From positions 1-20,486 of IMG/VR virus record IMGVR_UViG_3300021091_004087: a DNA stretch of 20,486 nucleotides, one strand, 5' to 3'. Source of the stretch: a virus. The position numbers and the translations under genes were made by a program. Positions 5,085 through 14,002 of the stretch are shown here, one piece after another (within the stretch, counting starts at the first letter, position 1; each line of letters begins with the position of its first letter). The notes below the pieces were generated by a model, which was not told where the DNA came from, made no database searches, and saw only the letters and a list, made by a program, of their open reading frames with translations.

Positions 5085-5177
5085 TAATATATTAGAAATT
5101 GCATTACAATCTACTTTATCTATTTGGTACACGTTTTTGGATCTAATATCAAATAAATTATAGGAAGAATAAATTAC

Positions 5178-5912
5178 ATGTCTTATTCTGTAGCAATAAC
5201 AACTTTTAATAGAAGATTTGATCTATTTAAAAATATTTTTACAAAGGTAAAAACCCAAAGACCAGATATTGAACTTTTGGTCTTTATTAATGGACTTACT
5301 AATTTGCCTTTTGATGAAGAATACAGAAAAAATATTTTGGAGTTTATTGCTCCATTTAAAAATACTTTTCCAATTGTTTTTCCAGAATTTAAATCTAATT
5401 CTAAATTCTGGAATATGGCATGTCAAATGATAACGAATGATAATGTTCTCATTTTGCAAGATGATATTGATATGGAGGATACTTTTTTTGATGATTTTGA
5501 TACATCTTATGTGCCAATTTCTGATCATTGCATTTATATTAATGGTTCTTTTGGTGGTCTATATTTAAACAAGTATAAAGTTGATGAACTTAACTGGTTT
5601 GATGAACGATATATTGGAATTGGGCATGAGGATGGAACTTTTATTAGAGCATATGGTGTAAAATATGGATGTATGCCAATTTTAAATGTTTCATCTTTAA
5701 ATAATTGTTATAGTTTAGATTGGCAACAAGATCTAATTAAAAATGAAATTCGCCTTGATGGGCAAAAGTTGGATATTCAAAGTGGTAGATTTTCAAGATT
5801 TAATGAAGAAATATCTTCATTCATAAATTCTGGTCAAGAAGTTTATGATTGTCCTCCACAAAGACAGTATCCTTATGAAAGATTTTACTGGAAATATAAA
5901 TATGACTTGTGA
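5178..5912 (+). CDS. GT-A (GT2-like) glycosyltransferase
   Basis: This 244-aa protein begins SYSVAITTFNRRFDLFKNI, the standard GT2 opening strand and loop. The metal/nucleotide motif is QDDID (residues 94-98). WFDERYIGIGHEDGTFIRAYG near 155-175 resembles the acceptor/catalytic region of galactosyl- and GalNAc-transferases (G-x-EDxxFxxR). It is cytosolic with no membrane segment. It likely adds one sugar in the cluster's glycan; donor and acceptor cannot be predicted. Confidence 0.7.
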   Translation: MSYSVAITTFNRRFDLFKNIFTKVKTQRPDIELLVFINGLTNLPFDEEYRKNILEFIAPFKNTFPIVFPEFKSNSKFWNMACQMITNDNVLILQDDIDMEDTFFDDFDTSYVPISDHCIYINGSFGGLYLNKYKVDELNWFDERYIGIGHEDGTFIRAYGVKYGCMPILNVSSLNNCYSLDWQQDLIKNEIRLDGQKLDIQSGRFSRFNEEISSFINSGQEVYDCPPQRQYPYERFYWKYKYDL

Positions 5913-5942
5913 TTTAACTTGTAAAAAATATAGGTAACTTTT

Positions 5943-6737
5943 ATGAAAATTTTTGATTGTTTTATGTTCTTGAATGAACTTGATATTCTTGAACTTAGGA
6001 TGAATATCCTTAATGATTATGTTGATTATTTTGTAATTACTGAATCTGATTTAACTTTTTCTGGTAATCAAAAATCATTTATTTTTGAAGAAAATTCTGA
6101 TAGGTTTGAAAAATTCAAAGATAAAATTATTTACAATAAAATTATCGTACCAAAAAATATTTCTATTACTTGGGATAGAGAAATATTTCAAAGAAATTCT
6201 TCGATCAATATATTGAAAAATTATGCTGAAGATTGTGATCTTATTCTTACTAGTGATGTGGATGAAATACCCTCAACAGAAATTCTTCAATATATTGATG
6301 ATTGGTATAATCAAAATGAGTTATTTCATCTTCAGCAAAAAATGTTTGTATATTATTTAAATAATTATTCTAATGATCATTGGTTTGGGACAAGAGCATG
6401 TAGTTATGGATATTTAAAAAATAAAAATATTGATGATATTCGCCAGCATACTGAAAATGAGGATAAATTAACTGGATCTATAATTACTAATGCTGGGTGG
6501 CATTTTACTTATCTTGGTGGAGAGGATCAAATAAAAATAAAAATTAATTCCTTTAGTCATCAAGAACATAATACCGAATATGTTAAAGGTAACATTAAAA
6601 AATCTATAAATCTAAATGTAGATGTTTTTGGTAGAACTAGTTCATATAAGGTAGTTGAAATTGATGATACTTATCCAAAATATATCCGAAATAATTTGAA
6701 AAAATATTCTCATTTAATTAAAGATGTTAGCAACTGA
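5943..6737 (+). CDS. Glycosyltransferase family 17
   Basis: This 264-aa protein matches the GT17 pattern: an N-terminal FDCFMFLNELDILELRMN, ITESDLTFSG (about 32-41), LTSDVDEIPS with the DxDE motif at 105-108, and a C-terminal GWHFTYLGG (about 184-192). GT17 includes eukaryotic beta-1,4-mannosyl-glycoprotein GlcNAc-transferase III; bacterial and viral members are poorly characterised. AGGTAACTTTT precedes the ATG. The last 14 nt overlap the next gene. Confidence 0.8.
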   Translation: MKIFDCFMFLNELDILELRMNILNDYVDYFVITESDLTFSGNQKSFIFEENSDRFEKFKDKIIYNKIIVPKNISITWDREIFQRNSSINILKNYAEDCDLILTSDVDEIPSTEILQYIDDWYNQNELFHLQQKMFVYYLNNYSNDHWFGTRACSYGYLKNKNIDDIRQHTENEDKLTGSIITNAGWHFTYLGGEDQIKIKINSFSHQEHNTEYVKGNIKKSINLNVDVFGRTSSYKVVEIDDTYPKYIRNNLKKYSHLIKDVSN

Positions 6738-7617
6738 AATTCTTAATGGTCAGGGGATTGGGAATCAATTATTTTGTTATGTAACTACAAGATCTATTGC
6801 CCATGATAGAGGACTGGAATTTGGTATTAAAGATACCGGATGGAGTGGGGATAAAAGATATAATCAAAGTGGATTTTATTGGTTTGATTTGGATATGGGA
6901 ATTCAAGTTCAAGATAATATGAAAATTTATTATGAAAAAGATAAAAGATTAAAATTAGAAACCTGTTGGCATGATATGGCACATGGTTGTGATATTAGAA
7001 AATATGATCCAGATCTTGTTAATATTCCTGATAATACAATGATTTTTGGAAATATGCAAGACGAAAAATATTTCATTCATAACAAAAGTCTTGTTAAAGA
7101 ATGGTTAAAAGTTAAACCAGAATATGATACTTATGATTATTATGATGATAATATTTGTATTTTAAATTTTAGAGGCGGAGAATATGTAGGATTTGGTGAG
7201 TTATATTTGACAAGAAAGTATTGGATTGATGCAATGAATAATATGACTAAAATCAATCCAAATATGGAATTTGTAGTAATTACTGATGATATAAAAGCAT
7301 CACAAGATATGCTTCCAGAAATTCCAGCATATCACTTTACTGTAGATAAAGATTATGCTATAATTAAAAATTCTAAACATGTAATCTTATCAAATTCTAG
7401 TTTTCCATTTTTTGCTGTTTTTACTAGTGATACTATTAAGAATATTATTGCGCCTAAGTATTGGTCAAGACATAATGTTTCTAATGGTTATTGGTCAATG
7501 GCACAAAATATGTATCATGGATGGACCTATCAAGATAGGGAAGGAAATCTTCAAACCTATGATGAGTGCTTAAAGGAATTTGAAGACTATTCAGTTCAAA
7601 ACAATCTTTATGTATAA
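6724..7617 (+). CDS. Divergent GT11-like (fucosyltransferase-like) protein
   Basis: This 297-aa protein has the GT11 N-terminal signature GQGIGNQLFCYVTTRS (residues 9-24) and a C-terminal LSNSSFPFFAVF that matches the NSTFSWWGAWL region of alpha-1,2-fucosyltransferases. The usual donor-binding HxRRxD is replaced by NFRGGEY (Arg150), so its donor may not be GDP-fucose. It overlaps the GT17 gene by 14 nt. A second, canonical GT11 lies at 13220. Confidence 0.65.
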   Translation: MLATEILNGQGIGNQLFCYVTTRSIAHDRGLEFGIKDTGWSGDKRYNQSGFYWFDLDMGIQVQDNMKIYYEKDKRLKLETCWHDMAHGCDIRKYDPDLVNIPDNTMIFGNMQDEKYFIHNKSLVKEWLKVKPEYDTYDYYDDNICILNFRGGEYVGFGELYLTRKYWIDAMNNMTKINPNMEFVVITDDIKASQDMLPEIPAYHFTVDKDYAIIKNSKHVILSNSSFPFFAVFTSDTIKNIIAPKYWSRHNVSNGYWSMAQNMYHGWTYQDREGNLQTYDECLKEFEDYSVQNNLYV

Positions 7618-7630
7618 TTGTAAAAGATAT

Positions 7631-8131
7631 ATGAAAATCGGATTTAATTGCAGTTCTTTCGATTTATTTCATGCTGGGCATGTTACCATGCTTAAAATGG
7701 AAAATGAAATGTGCGACTATTTAAAAGTAGCCCTTCAGGTTGACCCAACAATTGATAGACCTGGAGTTAAAAATAAACCAGTACAATCTGTATACGAACG
7801 TTATGTTCAACTTCAAGCATGTAAATATGTTGATGAAATTTTAGTTTATGAAACTGAAGAAGATTTACTTAACCTAATTCAAACTCAAACAATTCATATC
7901 CGTTTTTTGAGTGAAGAGTATATAGATAGAGACTTTACTGGAAAACAATATTGTATTGATAATAATATAGAGTTATTTTATCATTTGAGAAAACACAAAT
8001 ATTCTTCAACTGAAATCAGAAATAGAGTATATAATCTTGAAAAGAAAAAAAGAGAAGAGAATGGAGATATATCTACTTTGGATCAATATTCTCCAGAACT
8101 CTTAGAAAAATATTCTTTAAGGAATGATTAA
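7631..8131 (+). CDS. Cytidylyltransferase-like (TagD-type) protein
   Basis: I start this 166-aa protein at ATG 7631, because MKIGFNCSSFDLFHAGH aligns with the beginning of glycerol-3-phosphate cytidylyltransferases; an upstream in-frame start would add 17 residues with no homology. HAGH is the HxGH nucleotide-binding motif, DRPGVKNKPVQSVYERY (about 40-57) matches the substrate/dimer region, and KYSSTEIRNRV near 140-150 corresponds to the RTxGISTTxI motif, with the TxGI part altered. It likely makes a CDP-activated alditol or related donor. Confidence 0.75.
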   Translation: MKIGFNCSSFDLFHAGHVTMLKMENEMCDYLKVALQVDPTIDRPGVKNKPVQSVYERYVQLQACKYVDEILVYETEEDLLNLIQTQTIHIRFLSEEYIDRDFTGKQYCIDNNIELFYHLRKHKYSSTEIRNRVYNLEKKKREENGDISTLDQYSPELLEKYSLRND

Positions 8132-8133
8132 TA

Positions 8134-9060
8134 ATGACAATCTTAGTTACTGGTGGCGCAGGATTTATTGGTAGTAATCTTCTTCATCATTTGATTAATA
8201 ATATAGATGAGGAAATTGTATGTATTGATAAATTAACTTATGCCGCAAATAGAAATAATGTTCCCGATGGCATGAAATTTTATGCTACTGATATTGCTGA
8301 TGAACATAACTGTGAATATATCTTTAAAAAGCATAAACCAAAGACAATTTTTCATCTTGCTGCTGAAAGTCATGTAGATAATTCAATTAAAGATTGTTCT
8401 CAGTTTCTTCATACAAATATTAATGGAACTGTAAATCTTCTCAATTTATCTGTAAAATATGAAGTTGAAAAATTTATGCACATTTCAACAGATGAAGTTT
8501 ATGGATCGATAGAAAAAGGATATTTTACTGAACTTTCAAATTATAACCCAAGGAATCCATATTCAGCATCTAAATCTGCAAGTGATCATTTTGTGATGGC
8601 TTATCATACCACTTACGGATTACCAACAATTATTACAAACTGTTCTAATAATTATGGACCTAGGCAAGATGCTGAAAAAATGATTGCAAAGACAATTACA
8701 AATCTTATGCAAGGTAAAAAAGTTCCTGTTTATGGTGATGGAAACCAAGTAAGAGATTGGTTGTATGTACAGGACCATTGTGAAGCACTTTCAACAATTG
8801 CTGAAAGGGGTTGTATTGGTGAAAAGTATAATATTGGTGGAGAATGTGAAATTAAAAATATTGATCTAGTTAGGATGATTCTTGATCGTATGAATATGAA
8901 GGAAAATATGATAGAATATGTTCAAGATAGACCTGGGCATGACCTTCGTTATTCGACTGATATTACTAAAATTCGTCATGAATTGAAATGGTCACCAAGA
9001 TTTTCTGTAGAACAAGGACTTGATAAAACAATTGAATGGTATGAACGCAATAGGAACTAA
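8134..9060 (+). CDS. rfbB: dTDP-glucose 4,6-dehydratase-like enzyme
   Basis: This 308-aa extended SDR has the NAD-binding GGAGFIG (7-13), the acidic IDKLTYAANRNN stretch (31-42) typical of RmlB, the FHLAAESHVDNSI segment (73-85), the catalytic TDE triad in ISTDEVYG (117-124) and Tyr143-x3-Lys147. RmlB converts dTDP-glucose to dTDP-4-keto-6-deoxyglucose. It is slightly shorter than most RmlB proteins (about 330-360 aa). Its end overlaps the RmlC-like gene by 20 nt, supporting a shared pathway. Confidence 0.85.
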   Translation: MTILVTGGAGFIGSNLLHHLINNIDEEIVCIDKLTYAANRNNVPDGMKFYATDIADEHNCEYIFKKHKPKTIFHLAAESHVDNSIKDCSQFLHTNINGTVNLLNLSVKYEVEKFMHISTDEVYGSIEKGYFTELSNYNPRNPYSASKSASDHFVMAYHTTYGLPTIITNCSNNYGPRQDAEKMIAKTITNLMQGKKVPVYGDGNQVRDWLYVQDHCEALSTIAERGCIGEKYNIGGECEIKNIDLVRMILDRMNMKENMIEYVQDRPGHDLRYSTDITKIRHELKWSPRFSVEQGLDKTIEWYERNRN

Positions 9061-9580
9061 TTTAAAAGATGCTTATATCATCACAAACAATAAGTTTGAG
9101 GATGATCGTGGTTTTTTTATGGAATCATTTAACTTAAAAGAATTTGAAAAAATTACTAATGTGAATAATTTTGTTCAAGACAATCACTCCAAATCTTCCA
9201 AGGGTGTTTTGAGAGGGCTTCATTATCAAATAAAGCATGAGCAAGGTAAATTAGTTCGTTGTATTTCTGGTGCAGTTTATGATGTAATTGTGGATTTGAG
9301 GAAAAGTTCTGAAACTTTTGGAAAATGGTTTGGAATCAAACTATCTGAAAATAATATCCAATTATGGGTTCCTGCAGGATTTGCTCATGGATTTTATACT
9401 CTTACAGATTTTGCAGAAATACAATACAAGGTAACTGATTATTATTATCCAGAATATGACAGAACATTAATTTGGAATGATCCAAATTTAGATATTAAAT
9501 GGGGGATAAATGAAACTCCCATACTTTCTGAAAAGGATTTGAAAGGAAAAACTTTTGAGGAATGTGAAAAGTATGATTGA
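9041..9580 (+). CDS. rfbC: dTDP-4-dehydrorhamnose 3,5-epimerase-like enzyme
   Basis: I chose ATG 9041, which gives 179 aa, the normal RmlC length. The RmlC cupin features are present: FEDDRGFFMESF (19-30), NHSKSSKGVLRGLHYQ with catalytic His61, GKLVRCISGAVYDVIVDLR (69-87), VPAGFAHGFYTL (110-121), and LSEKD near 162-166. It epimerises dTDP-4-keto-6-deoxyglucose at C3 and/or C5. No RmlD reductase is clearly identified; the next gene could fill a reductase role. Confidence 0.85.
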   Translation: MNAIGTNLKDAYIITNNKFEDDRGFFMESFNLKEFEKITNVNNFVQDNHSKSSKGVLRGLHYQIKHEQGKLVRCISGAVYDVIVDLRKSSETFGKWFGIKLSENNIQLWVPAGFAHGFYTLTDFAEIQYKVTDYYYPEYDRTLIWNDPNLDIKWGINETPILSEKDLKGKTFEECEKYD

Positions 9581-10400
9581 AAAAATTTCTGTCTATGGTG
9601 GAACAGGATTTATTGGAGGTTCTTTTTGTAACCTTTTTTCTGAACAAGTTATAAAAATTCCCAGGGATTCTAGAAAACCACAATCCAAAGATATTCTTTA
9701 TTTTATTAGTACAACTACGAATTATAATGTATTTGAAGATCTTCATGTAGATATTAATACTAATTTGAATCTCCTTATGGAAGTGCTTCAGTATTGTAAA
9801 AGTGAAGATATTGTATTTAATTTTGTAAGTTCTGGATTTGTATATGGATTGGATGTGATAGATGCAAAGGAAACTGATATTCCAGATCCTAGAGGATTTT
9901 ATTCCATTACAAAAAGAACAGCAGAACAATTATTAATTTCATTTTGCGAAACTTTTGGATGTAAATATCGTATTTTCCGTCTTGCCAATGTGTATGGAAC
10001 TGATAAGACAGTTTCTCCGAAAAAGAATGTTCTTGGATTCTTGATAAACAAATTGAAAAATAATGAGGACGTTCAACTTTATGATGGGGGACTTGTTCTC
10101 CGTGATTATATGCATGTAGATGATGTTTCTAGAGCAATTAAATGTATCATTGACGGTGGATCGGAGAATGCAATATATAATATTGCTACTGGACAACCAC
10201 AATACTTTCGTGATATAATTCAATTAGCAGTTGATAAATTATCTGATTGTAGAAGTAAGATTATATCTTCGGAAACTCCAGAATTTTACGCAAAAACTCA
10301 AGCAAAAAACTTTTCTTTAAATATTGAGAAGTTAAATAATTTAAATTTTAAACCAACTATTTCACTTGATATTGGAATTGACCAACTATGTACCAATTGA
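9573..10400 (+). CDS. NAD(P)-dependent sugar epimerase/dehydratase (SDR)
   Basis: This 275-aa extended SDR, read from ATG 9573, has VYGGTGFIGGSF (GGTGFIG at 9-15), FVSSGFVYG (84-92) and the catalytic Tyr110-x3-Lys114 (YSITK). LRDYMHVDDVSRAI near 181-194 is the usual sugar-nucleotide-binding region. It could be a 4-ketoreductase or epimerase for the sugar made by the RmlB- or RfbH-like enzymes; paratose/abequose synthase-type roles fit the context but are not proven. It overlaps both neighbours by 8 and 13 nt. Confidence 0.75.
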   Translation: MIEKISVYGGTGFIGGSFCNLFSEQVIKIPRDSRKPQSKDILYFISTTTNYNVFEDLHVDINTNLNLLMEVLQYCKSEDIVFNFVSSGFVYGLDVIDAKETDIPDPRGFYSITKRTAEQLLISFCETFGCKYRIFRLANVYGTDKTVSPKKNVLGFLINKLKNNEDVQLYDGGLVLRDYMHVDDVSRAIKCIIDGGSENAIYNIATGQPQYFRDIIQLAVDKLSDCRSKIISSETPEFYAKTQAKNFSLNIEKLNNLNFKPTISLDIGIDQLCTN

Positions 10401-11686
10401 TTGATAATTTTATTAAGTCTACGAAAGAAATTGATAGTGATATCTTTCCTTTTCTAGCAAACAAAAAGAATTTTAATCCAGAAACTGATTCAGTTTATTA
10501 TTCTGGTCCTTATTGGGATGATGAAGAAATTGTTGAAATGATTCATTCAATTCTAAAAGGAAAATGGTTATCTTCTGGAGAAAAAGTCCATAAGTTTGAA
10601 AAACAATTTTCTAAAAAATTTGGATTTAACCACTCAGTAATGGTAAATTCTGGTAGTTCTGCTAATCTTGTAATGTTTGCAGCACTCAAGAAACATTTTG
10701 GGTGGAAAGATGGAGATGAAATTATTGTTTGTGCATGTGGATTTGCTACTACAGTTGCTCCTATTGTTCAAAATGGATTGAAACCAATTTTTGTTGATAT
10801 TGATTGGTCTGATTTAAATTGGGATTTGAATCAAGTAGAACAAAAAATATCTGCAAGAACTGTAGCAGTAATTTCCTCACCTGTTCTTGGAAATCCTTAT
10901 GATATTGATAAAATTGTTCAAATTTGTAAGGAAAAAGGAATTCAATTGATTGCTGATAATTGTGATAGTCTTGGTAGCAAATGGAAAGGTAATTATTTGA
11001 CCGATTATGCAGTTGCCTCATCTTGTTCTTTCTATCCAGCACATCATATTTGTACTGTGGAAGGTGGAATGGTCTCTTCTAATATTAAAGAAGTTGTAGA
11101 TCTTGCTCGAAGTTTTGCTTGGTGGGGTCGTGACTGTTATTGTGTTGGTCAGCAAAATCTTCTTTCTTGTGGAACTTGTGGTAAAAGATTTGATAATTGG
11201 TTGGAAGGATACGATGGAATCGTTGATCACAAATACATCTTTTCCAATATGGGATATAATCTAAAACCTCTTGATCTTCAGGGGGGACTTGGATCTGTTC
11301 AACTTACTAAGTTTGATGAGATTCATCGTATTCGTAGAGAGAATAAAAATACAATTGGGAATATTCTTGAAACTATTTCTGGTGTGAGAGTTGTTGAGGA
11401 ACGAAAGGAGGCAGAAACTAGTTGGTTTGGTGTTCCTATTATTTGTGAAACAAAACAATTAAAGGAAACATTAGTTCAACATTTGGAAAAAAATAAAGTT
11501 CAAACACGTAATTATTTTGCTGGAAATATTCTTCTACATCCTGGATATAAACATCTTGATGATTCAAGTAAATATCCAAATGCAAATCAAGTATTAAATA
11601 AAGTATTTTTCTTAGGATCTTCCCCAACAATTACTAGATCCATGATTAATTATATTTCCGATGTTATTAAAAAATATAATCAATGA
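10388..11686 (+). CDS. rfbH: RfbH/E1-type sugar-nucleotide 3-dehydrase
   Basis: This 432-aa protein belongs to the DegT/DnrJ/EryC1 fold and specifically to the E1/RfbH branch. The PLP-binding lysine is replaced by histidine (SFYPAHH, His220), as in CDP-4-keto-6-deoxyglucose-3-dehydrase. The [2Fe-2S] cysteines fit: Cys192-X57-Cys250-X1-Cys252, then Cys261 after eight residues where the family has seven, with Cys264 also near. E1 removes the C3 hydroxyl of a CDP-4-keto-6-deoxy-hexose using electrons from a ferredoxin-reductase partner (E3), leading to 3,6-dideoxyhexoses. No E3-like gene is in the window. Confidence 0.85.
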   Translation: MYQLIDNFIKSTKEIDSDIFPFLANKKNFNPETDSVYYSGPYWDDEEIVEMIHSILKGKWLSSGEKVHKFEKQFSKKFGFNHSVMVNSGSSANLVMFAALKKHFGWKDGDEIIVCACGFATTVAPIVQNGLKPIFVDIDWSDLNWDLNQVEQKISARTVAVISSPVLGNPYDIDKIVQICKEKGIQLIADNCDSLGSKWKGNYLTDYAVASSCSFYPAHHICTVEGGMVSSNIKEVVDLARSFAWWGRDCYCVGQQNLLSCGTCGKRFDNWLEGYDGIVDHKYIFSNMGYNLKPLDLQGGLGSVQLTKFDEIHRIRRENKNTIGNILETISGVRVVEERKEAETSWFGVPIICETKQLKETLVQHLEKNKVQTRNYFAGNILLHPGYKHLDDSSKYPNANQVLNKVFFLGSSPTITRSMINYISDVIKKYNQ

Positions 11687-12357
11687 TTAATTTATCTGAA
11701 GTAACTTTAATATGTGTATCTTCTGTACAAATGGATAAAGTTTTTTATTCATTTCAAAAAAGTATTGAAGGTATAAAATTTGGTGAAGTCAAATTAGTAT
11801 CTCATAAAAACCCAGATAATTTACCTGATTTTATTTCTTTTGAAGAAACTTATCAAATAAAATCTAAAGATGAATATAGTTATTATTGTATATACAATTT
11901 AACTAATCATGTAAATACCTCGCACTGTTTAATAATTCAACCTGATAGTTTTGTAATTAATCCTGAAATGTGGGATAATTCTTGGTTAGAATATGATTAT
12001 ATTGGAGCTCCTTGGGAATATTCTAAAGGTGCTTATATTGATCCATGGGGAAATCATCAAAGAGTTGGTAATGGTGGATTTTCTCTTAGAAGTAAAAAAC
12101 TTTTAGATGTACCTAAAAATGCATATGTTCACTTTGATGTTAATTATGGAAATTTTTATAAACATATGAATGCTAACAATTTTGCTGAAGATGGAAATAT
12201 ATGTGTTCATAATAGGCACATATATGAAGCGTTAGGTTGCAAATTTGCACCTATTGAAGTAGCAGCAAAATTTTCCCATGAAAAACAAACTACAGAAACA
12301 CAAGGTATAAAACCTTTTGGATTTCATTCTATTCTTCCTCCAGGTACTCAATTATGA
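11683..12357 (+). CDS. DUF5672-type glycosyltransferase-like protein
   Basis: This 224-aa protein shows the DUF5672 pattern: IIQPDSFVINP (about 84-94) in place of a DxD region, YDYIGAPW (104-111), RVGNGGFSLRSKKLL (127-141), an EDGNICVHNR stretch and APIEVAAKFSHE near the C-terminus. The family has a GT-A-like fold and is usually found among surface glycan genes; no activity is well established. The ATG overlaps the rfbH stop by 4 nt (ATGA). Confidence 0.7.
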   Translation: MINLSEVTLICVSSVQMDKVFYSFQKSIEGIKFGEVKLVSHKNPDNLPDFISFEETYQIKSKDEYSYYCIYNLTNHVNTSHCLIIQPDSFVINPEMWDNSWLEYDYIGAPWEYSKGAYIDPWGNHQRVGNGGFSLRSKKLLDVPKNAYVHFDVNYGNFYKHMNANNFAEDGNICVHNRHIYEALGCKFAPIEVAAKFSHEKQTTETQGIKPFGFHSILPPGTQL

Positions 12358-13223
12358 AATTTATAGTTTGGAGACATAAACTTCATGAATCAACTCATAG
12401 TTATATCCACAGTTCATATAATAAAGCATTCCAATATCTTGGATATGAAACTTATTGGGTAGATAGTAGAGATGATTTGAGTTCGATTGATTTTTCAGAT
12501 GTAGTATTCTTTGTTGAAGGATCTTGTAGTAATGATGTACCAAGATTTGCAAATTGTAAATATATTGCACATCATGTTGATAATGAAGAATTAATTTCTT
12601 CTGGTATTCCTTTTGAAAATATTTTAAATATTGGCAATTATCTTCCCAGAGAAGAAGTTCATGAAAAAATTGAGGATCTTGCATATTGGGATAAAAATAC
12701 TAGAACTCTTTACCAATGTTGGGGAACTGATTTACTTCCTCATGAGATTGATATTAATGGATATGTCCCTTTTAATTCTTCAAGAAAAACTCTTAATTAC
12801 GTTGCAATGCTCTATGAGCAAGGTCCTTGGTGGGCAGAAGAATTTGCAACTTTATTAGATCGTGATTTTGGAGTAGAATTTAAAGTTTTTACTCAGCATG
12901 TAAGTCATGAAGAAAATATTCAATTGATAAGAGAATCGTTTTTATGTCCAGATTTTAGAAGTGATTGGCATTTAGAGTGTGGATATATTCCATGTAGGAT
13001 GTGGAAAAATATTAGTTATGGGAGAATTACTGGAACTAATTCTCCATACGTCAAACGAGCATTGGGAGATTATGTCGTATTTGGTGGAATACCGCAGACA
13101 TTGTATCAAAATCTTTTGAATGCTGAACGGAATCAAACAATTAATATGAAAGATGCTATGATGTTTGTAAGAGAAAATCACACTTTCATTAATCGCGTAA
13201 ATAATATTTTAAAGTTCTTATGA
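12354..13223 (+). CDS. Putative GT-B-like glycosyltransferase
   Basis: This 289-aa protein begins MKFIVWRHKLHESTHSYIHS and has a C-terminal stretch RMWKNISYGRITGTNSPYVK plus ALGDYVVFG that resembles the donor-binding end of GT-B or CgeB-like enzymes. I do not see a decisive catalytic motif. It overlaps the DUF5672 gene and the fucosyltransferase gene by 4 nt each, so it belongs firmly to the glycan operon. Assignment as a glycosyltransferase is mainly from context. Confidence 0.55.
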   Translation: MKFIVWRHKLHESTHSYIHSSYNKAFQYLGYETYWVDSRDDLSSIDFSDVVFFVEGSCSNDVPRFANCKYIAHHVDNEELISSGIPFENILNIGNYLPREEVHEKIEDLAYWDKNTRTLYQCWGTDLLPHEIDINGYVPFNSSRKTLNYVAMLYEQGPWWAEEFATLLDRDFGVEFKVFTQHVSHEENIQLIRESFLCPDFRSDWHLECGYIPCRMWKNISYGRITGTNSPYVKRALGDYVVFGGIPQTLYQNLLNAERNQTINMKDAMMFVRENHTFINRVNNILKFL

Positions 13224-14002
13224 TTGGATTTAATCACCTAGGTCGTCATGGAAGACTCGGAAATCAAATGTTTCAATATGCTGCACTTAGAGGTATTGCT
13301 GCATTAAAGGGATATGACTTTTGTATACCATACTCTGAATTTAAAGATCAGTGGAATGATCATCAATTGTTTGAGGCATTTAATCTACTTAAATTAAATA
13401 AAAAACAAATACTTCCTGGAAATTATTATCAGGAAAAACAATTTAATTATGATCAAGACTATGTTGATAATTGTCCTGATAATGTAAATTTATATGGATA
13501 TTTTCAAACAGAAAAATATTTTTCTCATATTTCTGACAGTATAAAGCAAGATTTTACTTTTAAACCAGAAATTTTAGATCCTTGCAAAGAAGCATTTAAT
13601 TTTGATCAACTCATTTCTCTTCACATTAGAAGAACTGATTTTGTTGAAAAGTCTGACGATCATCCTCCATGTTCTTTAGAATATTATCAAAAAGCACTTG
13701 AACAATTTGATTCCAATATTCAAGTAATGATTTTTTCTGATGATATTGAATGGTGTAAGAATCAAAAGTTATTTGAAGATGATCGATTTATTTTTTCCGA
13801 GAATGGGTGGAATTTAATTGATTTATGTTTAATGAGTATGTGTACTCATCATATTATTGCAAATAGTACTTTTAGTTGGTGGGGGGCATGGTTATCTGGA
13901 TCGGATAAAGTTATAGGACCTTCTAAATGGTTTGGTAATTCCGGATATACTGCATCACATAATGCAATAGATATTATTCCTGAAAGGTGGATGAAAATCT
14001 AA
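13220..14002 (+). CDS. Alpha-1,2-fucosyltransferase-type GT11
   Basis: This 260-aa protein has all GT11 landmarks: GRLGNQMFQYAALRGIA (residues 11-27), YGYFQTEKYF (92-101), LHIRRTDF with the GDP-fucose-binding His135-x-Arg137-Arg138-x-Asp140, a FSDDIEWC segment, and NSTFSWWGAWL toward the C-terminus. It should transfer fucose from GDP-fucose in an alpha-1,2 linkage. No complete GDP-fucose pathway is in this window, although a gmd-like remnant lies at the cluster start, so the host or another phage locus may supply the donor. Confidence 0.88.
   Translation: MIGFNHLGRHGRLGNQMFQYAALRGIAALKGYDFCIPYSEFKDQWNDHQLFEAFNLLKLNKKQILPGNYYQEKQFNYDQDYVDNCPDNVNLYGYFQTEKYFSHISDSIKQDFTFKPEILDPCKEAFNFDQLISLHIRRTDFVEKSDDHPPCSLEYYQKALEQFDSNIQVMIFSDDIEWCKNQKLFEDDRFIFSENGWNLIDLCLMSMCTHHIIANSTFSWWGAWLSGSDKVIGPSKWFGNSGYTASHNAIDIIPERWMKI

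Noticed and set aside
5085-5177. Gene or regulatory element in the largest gap inside the sugar cluster
   Set aside because: The 93-nt stretch is A+T-rich with no clear promoter, terminator or open frame; only a possible AGGA before the next start is seen.
7580-7630. Cytidylyltransferase start at 7580
   Set aside because: It would overlap the upstream glycosyltransferase by 38 nt and add 17 residues before the conserved N-terminal strand.
9495-9929. Minus-strand open frames, such as one of 144 aa here, and others across the window
   Set aside because: They lie opposite well-supported + strand genes, have odd low-complexity Ile/Lys/Phe/Cys-rich translations and show no family signature.
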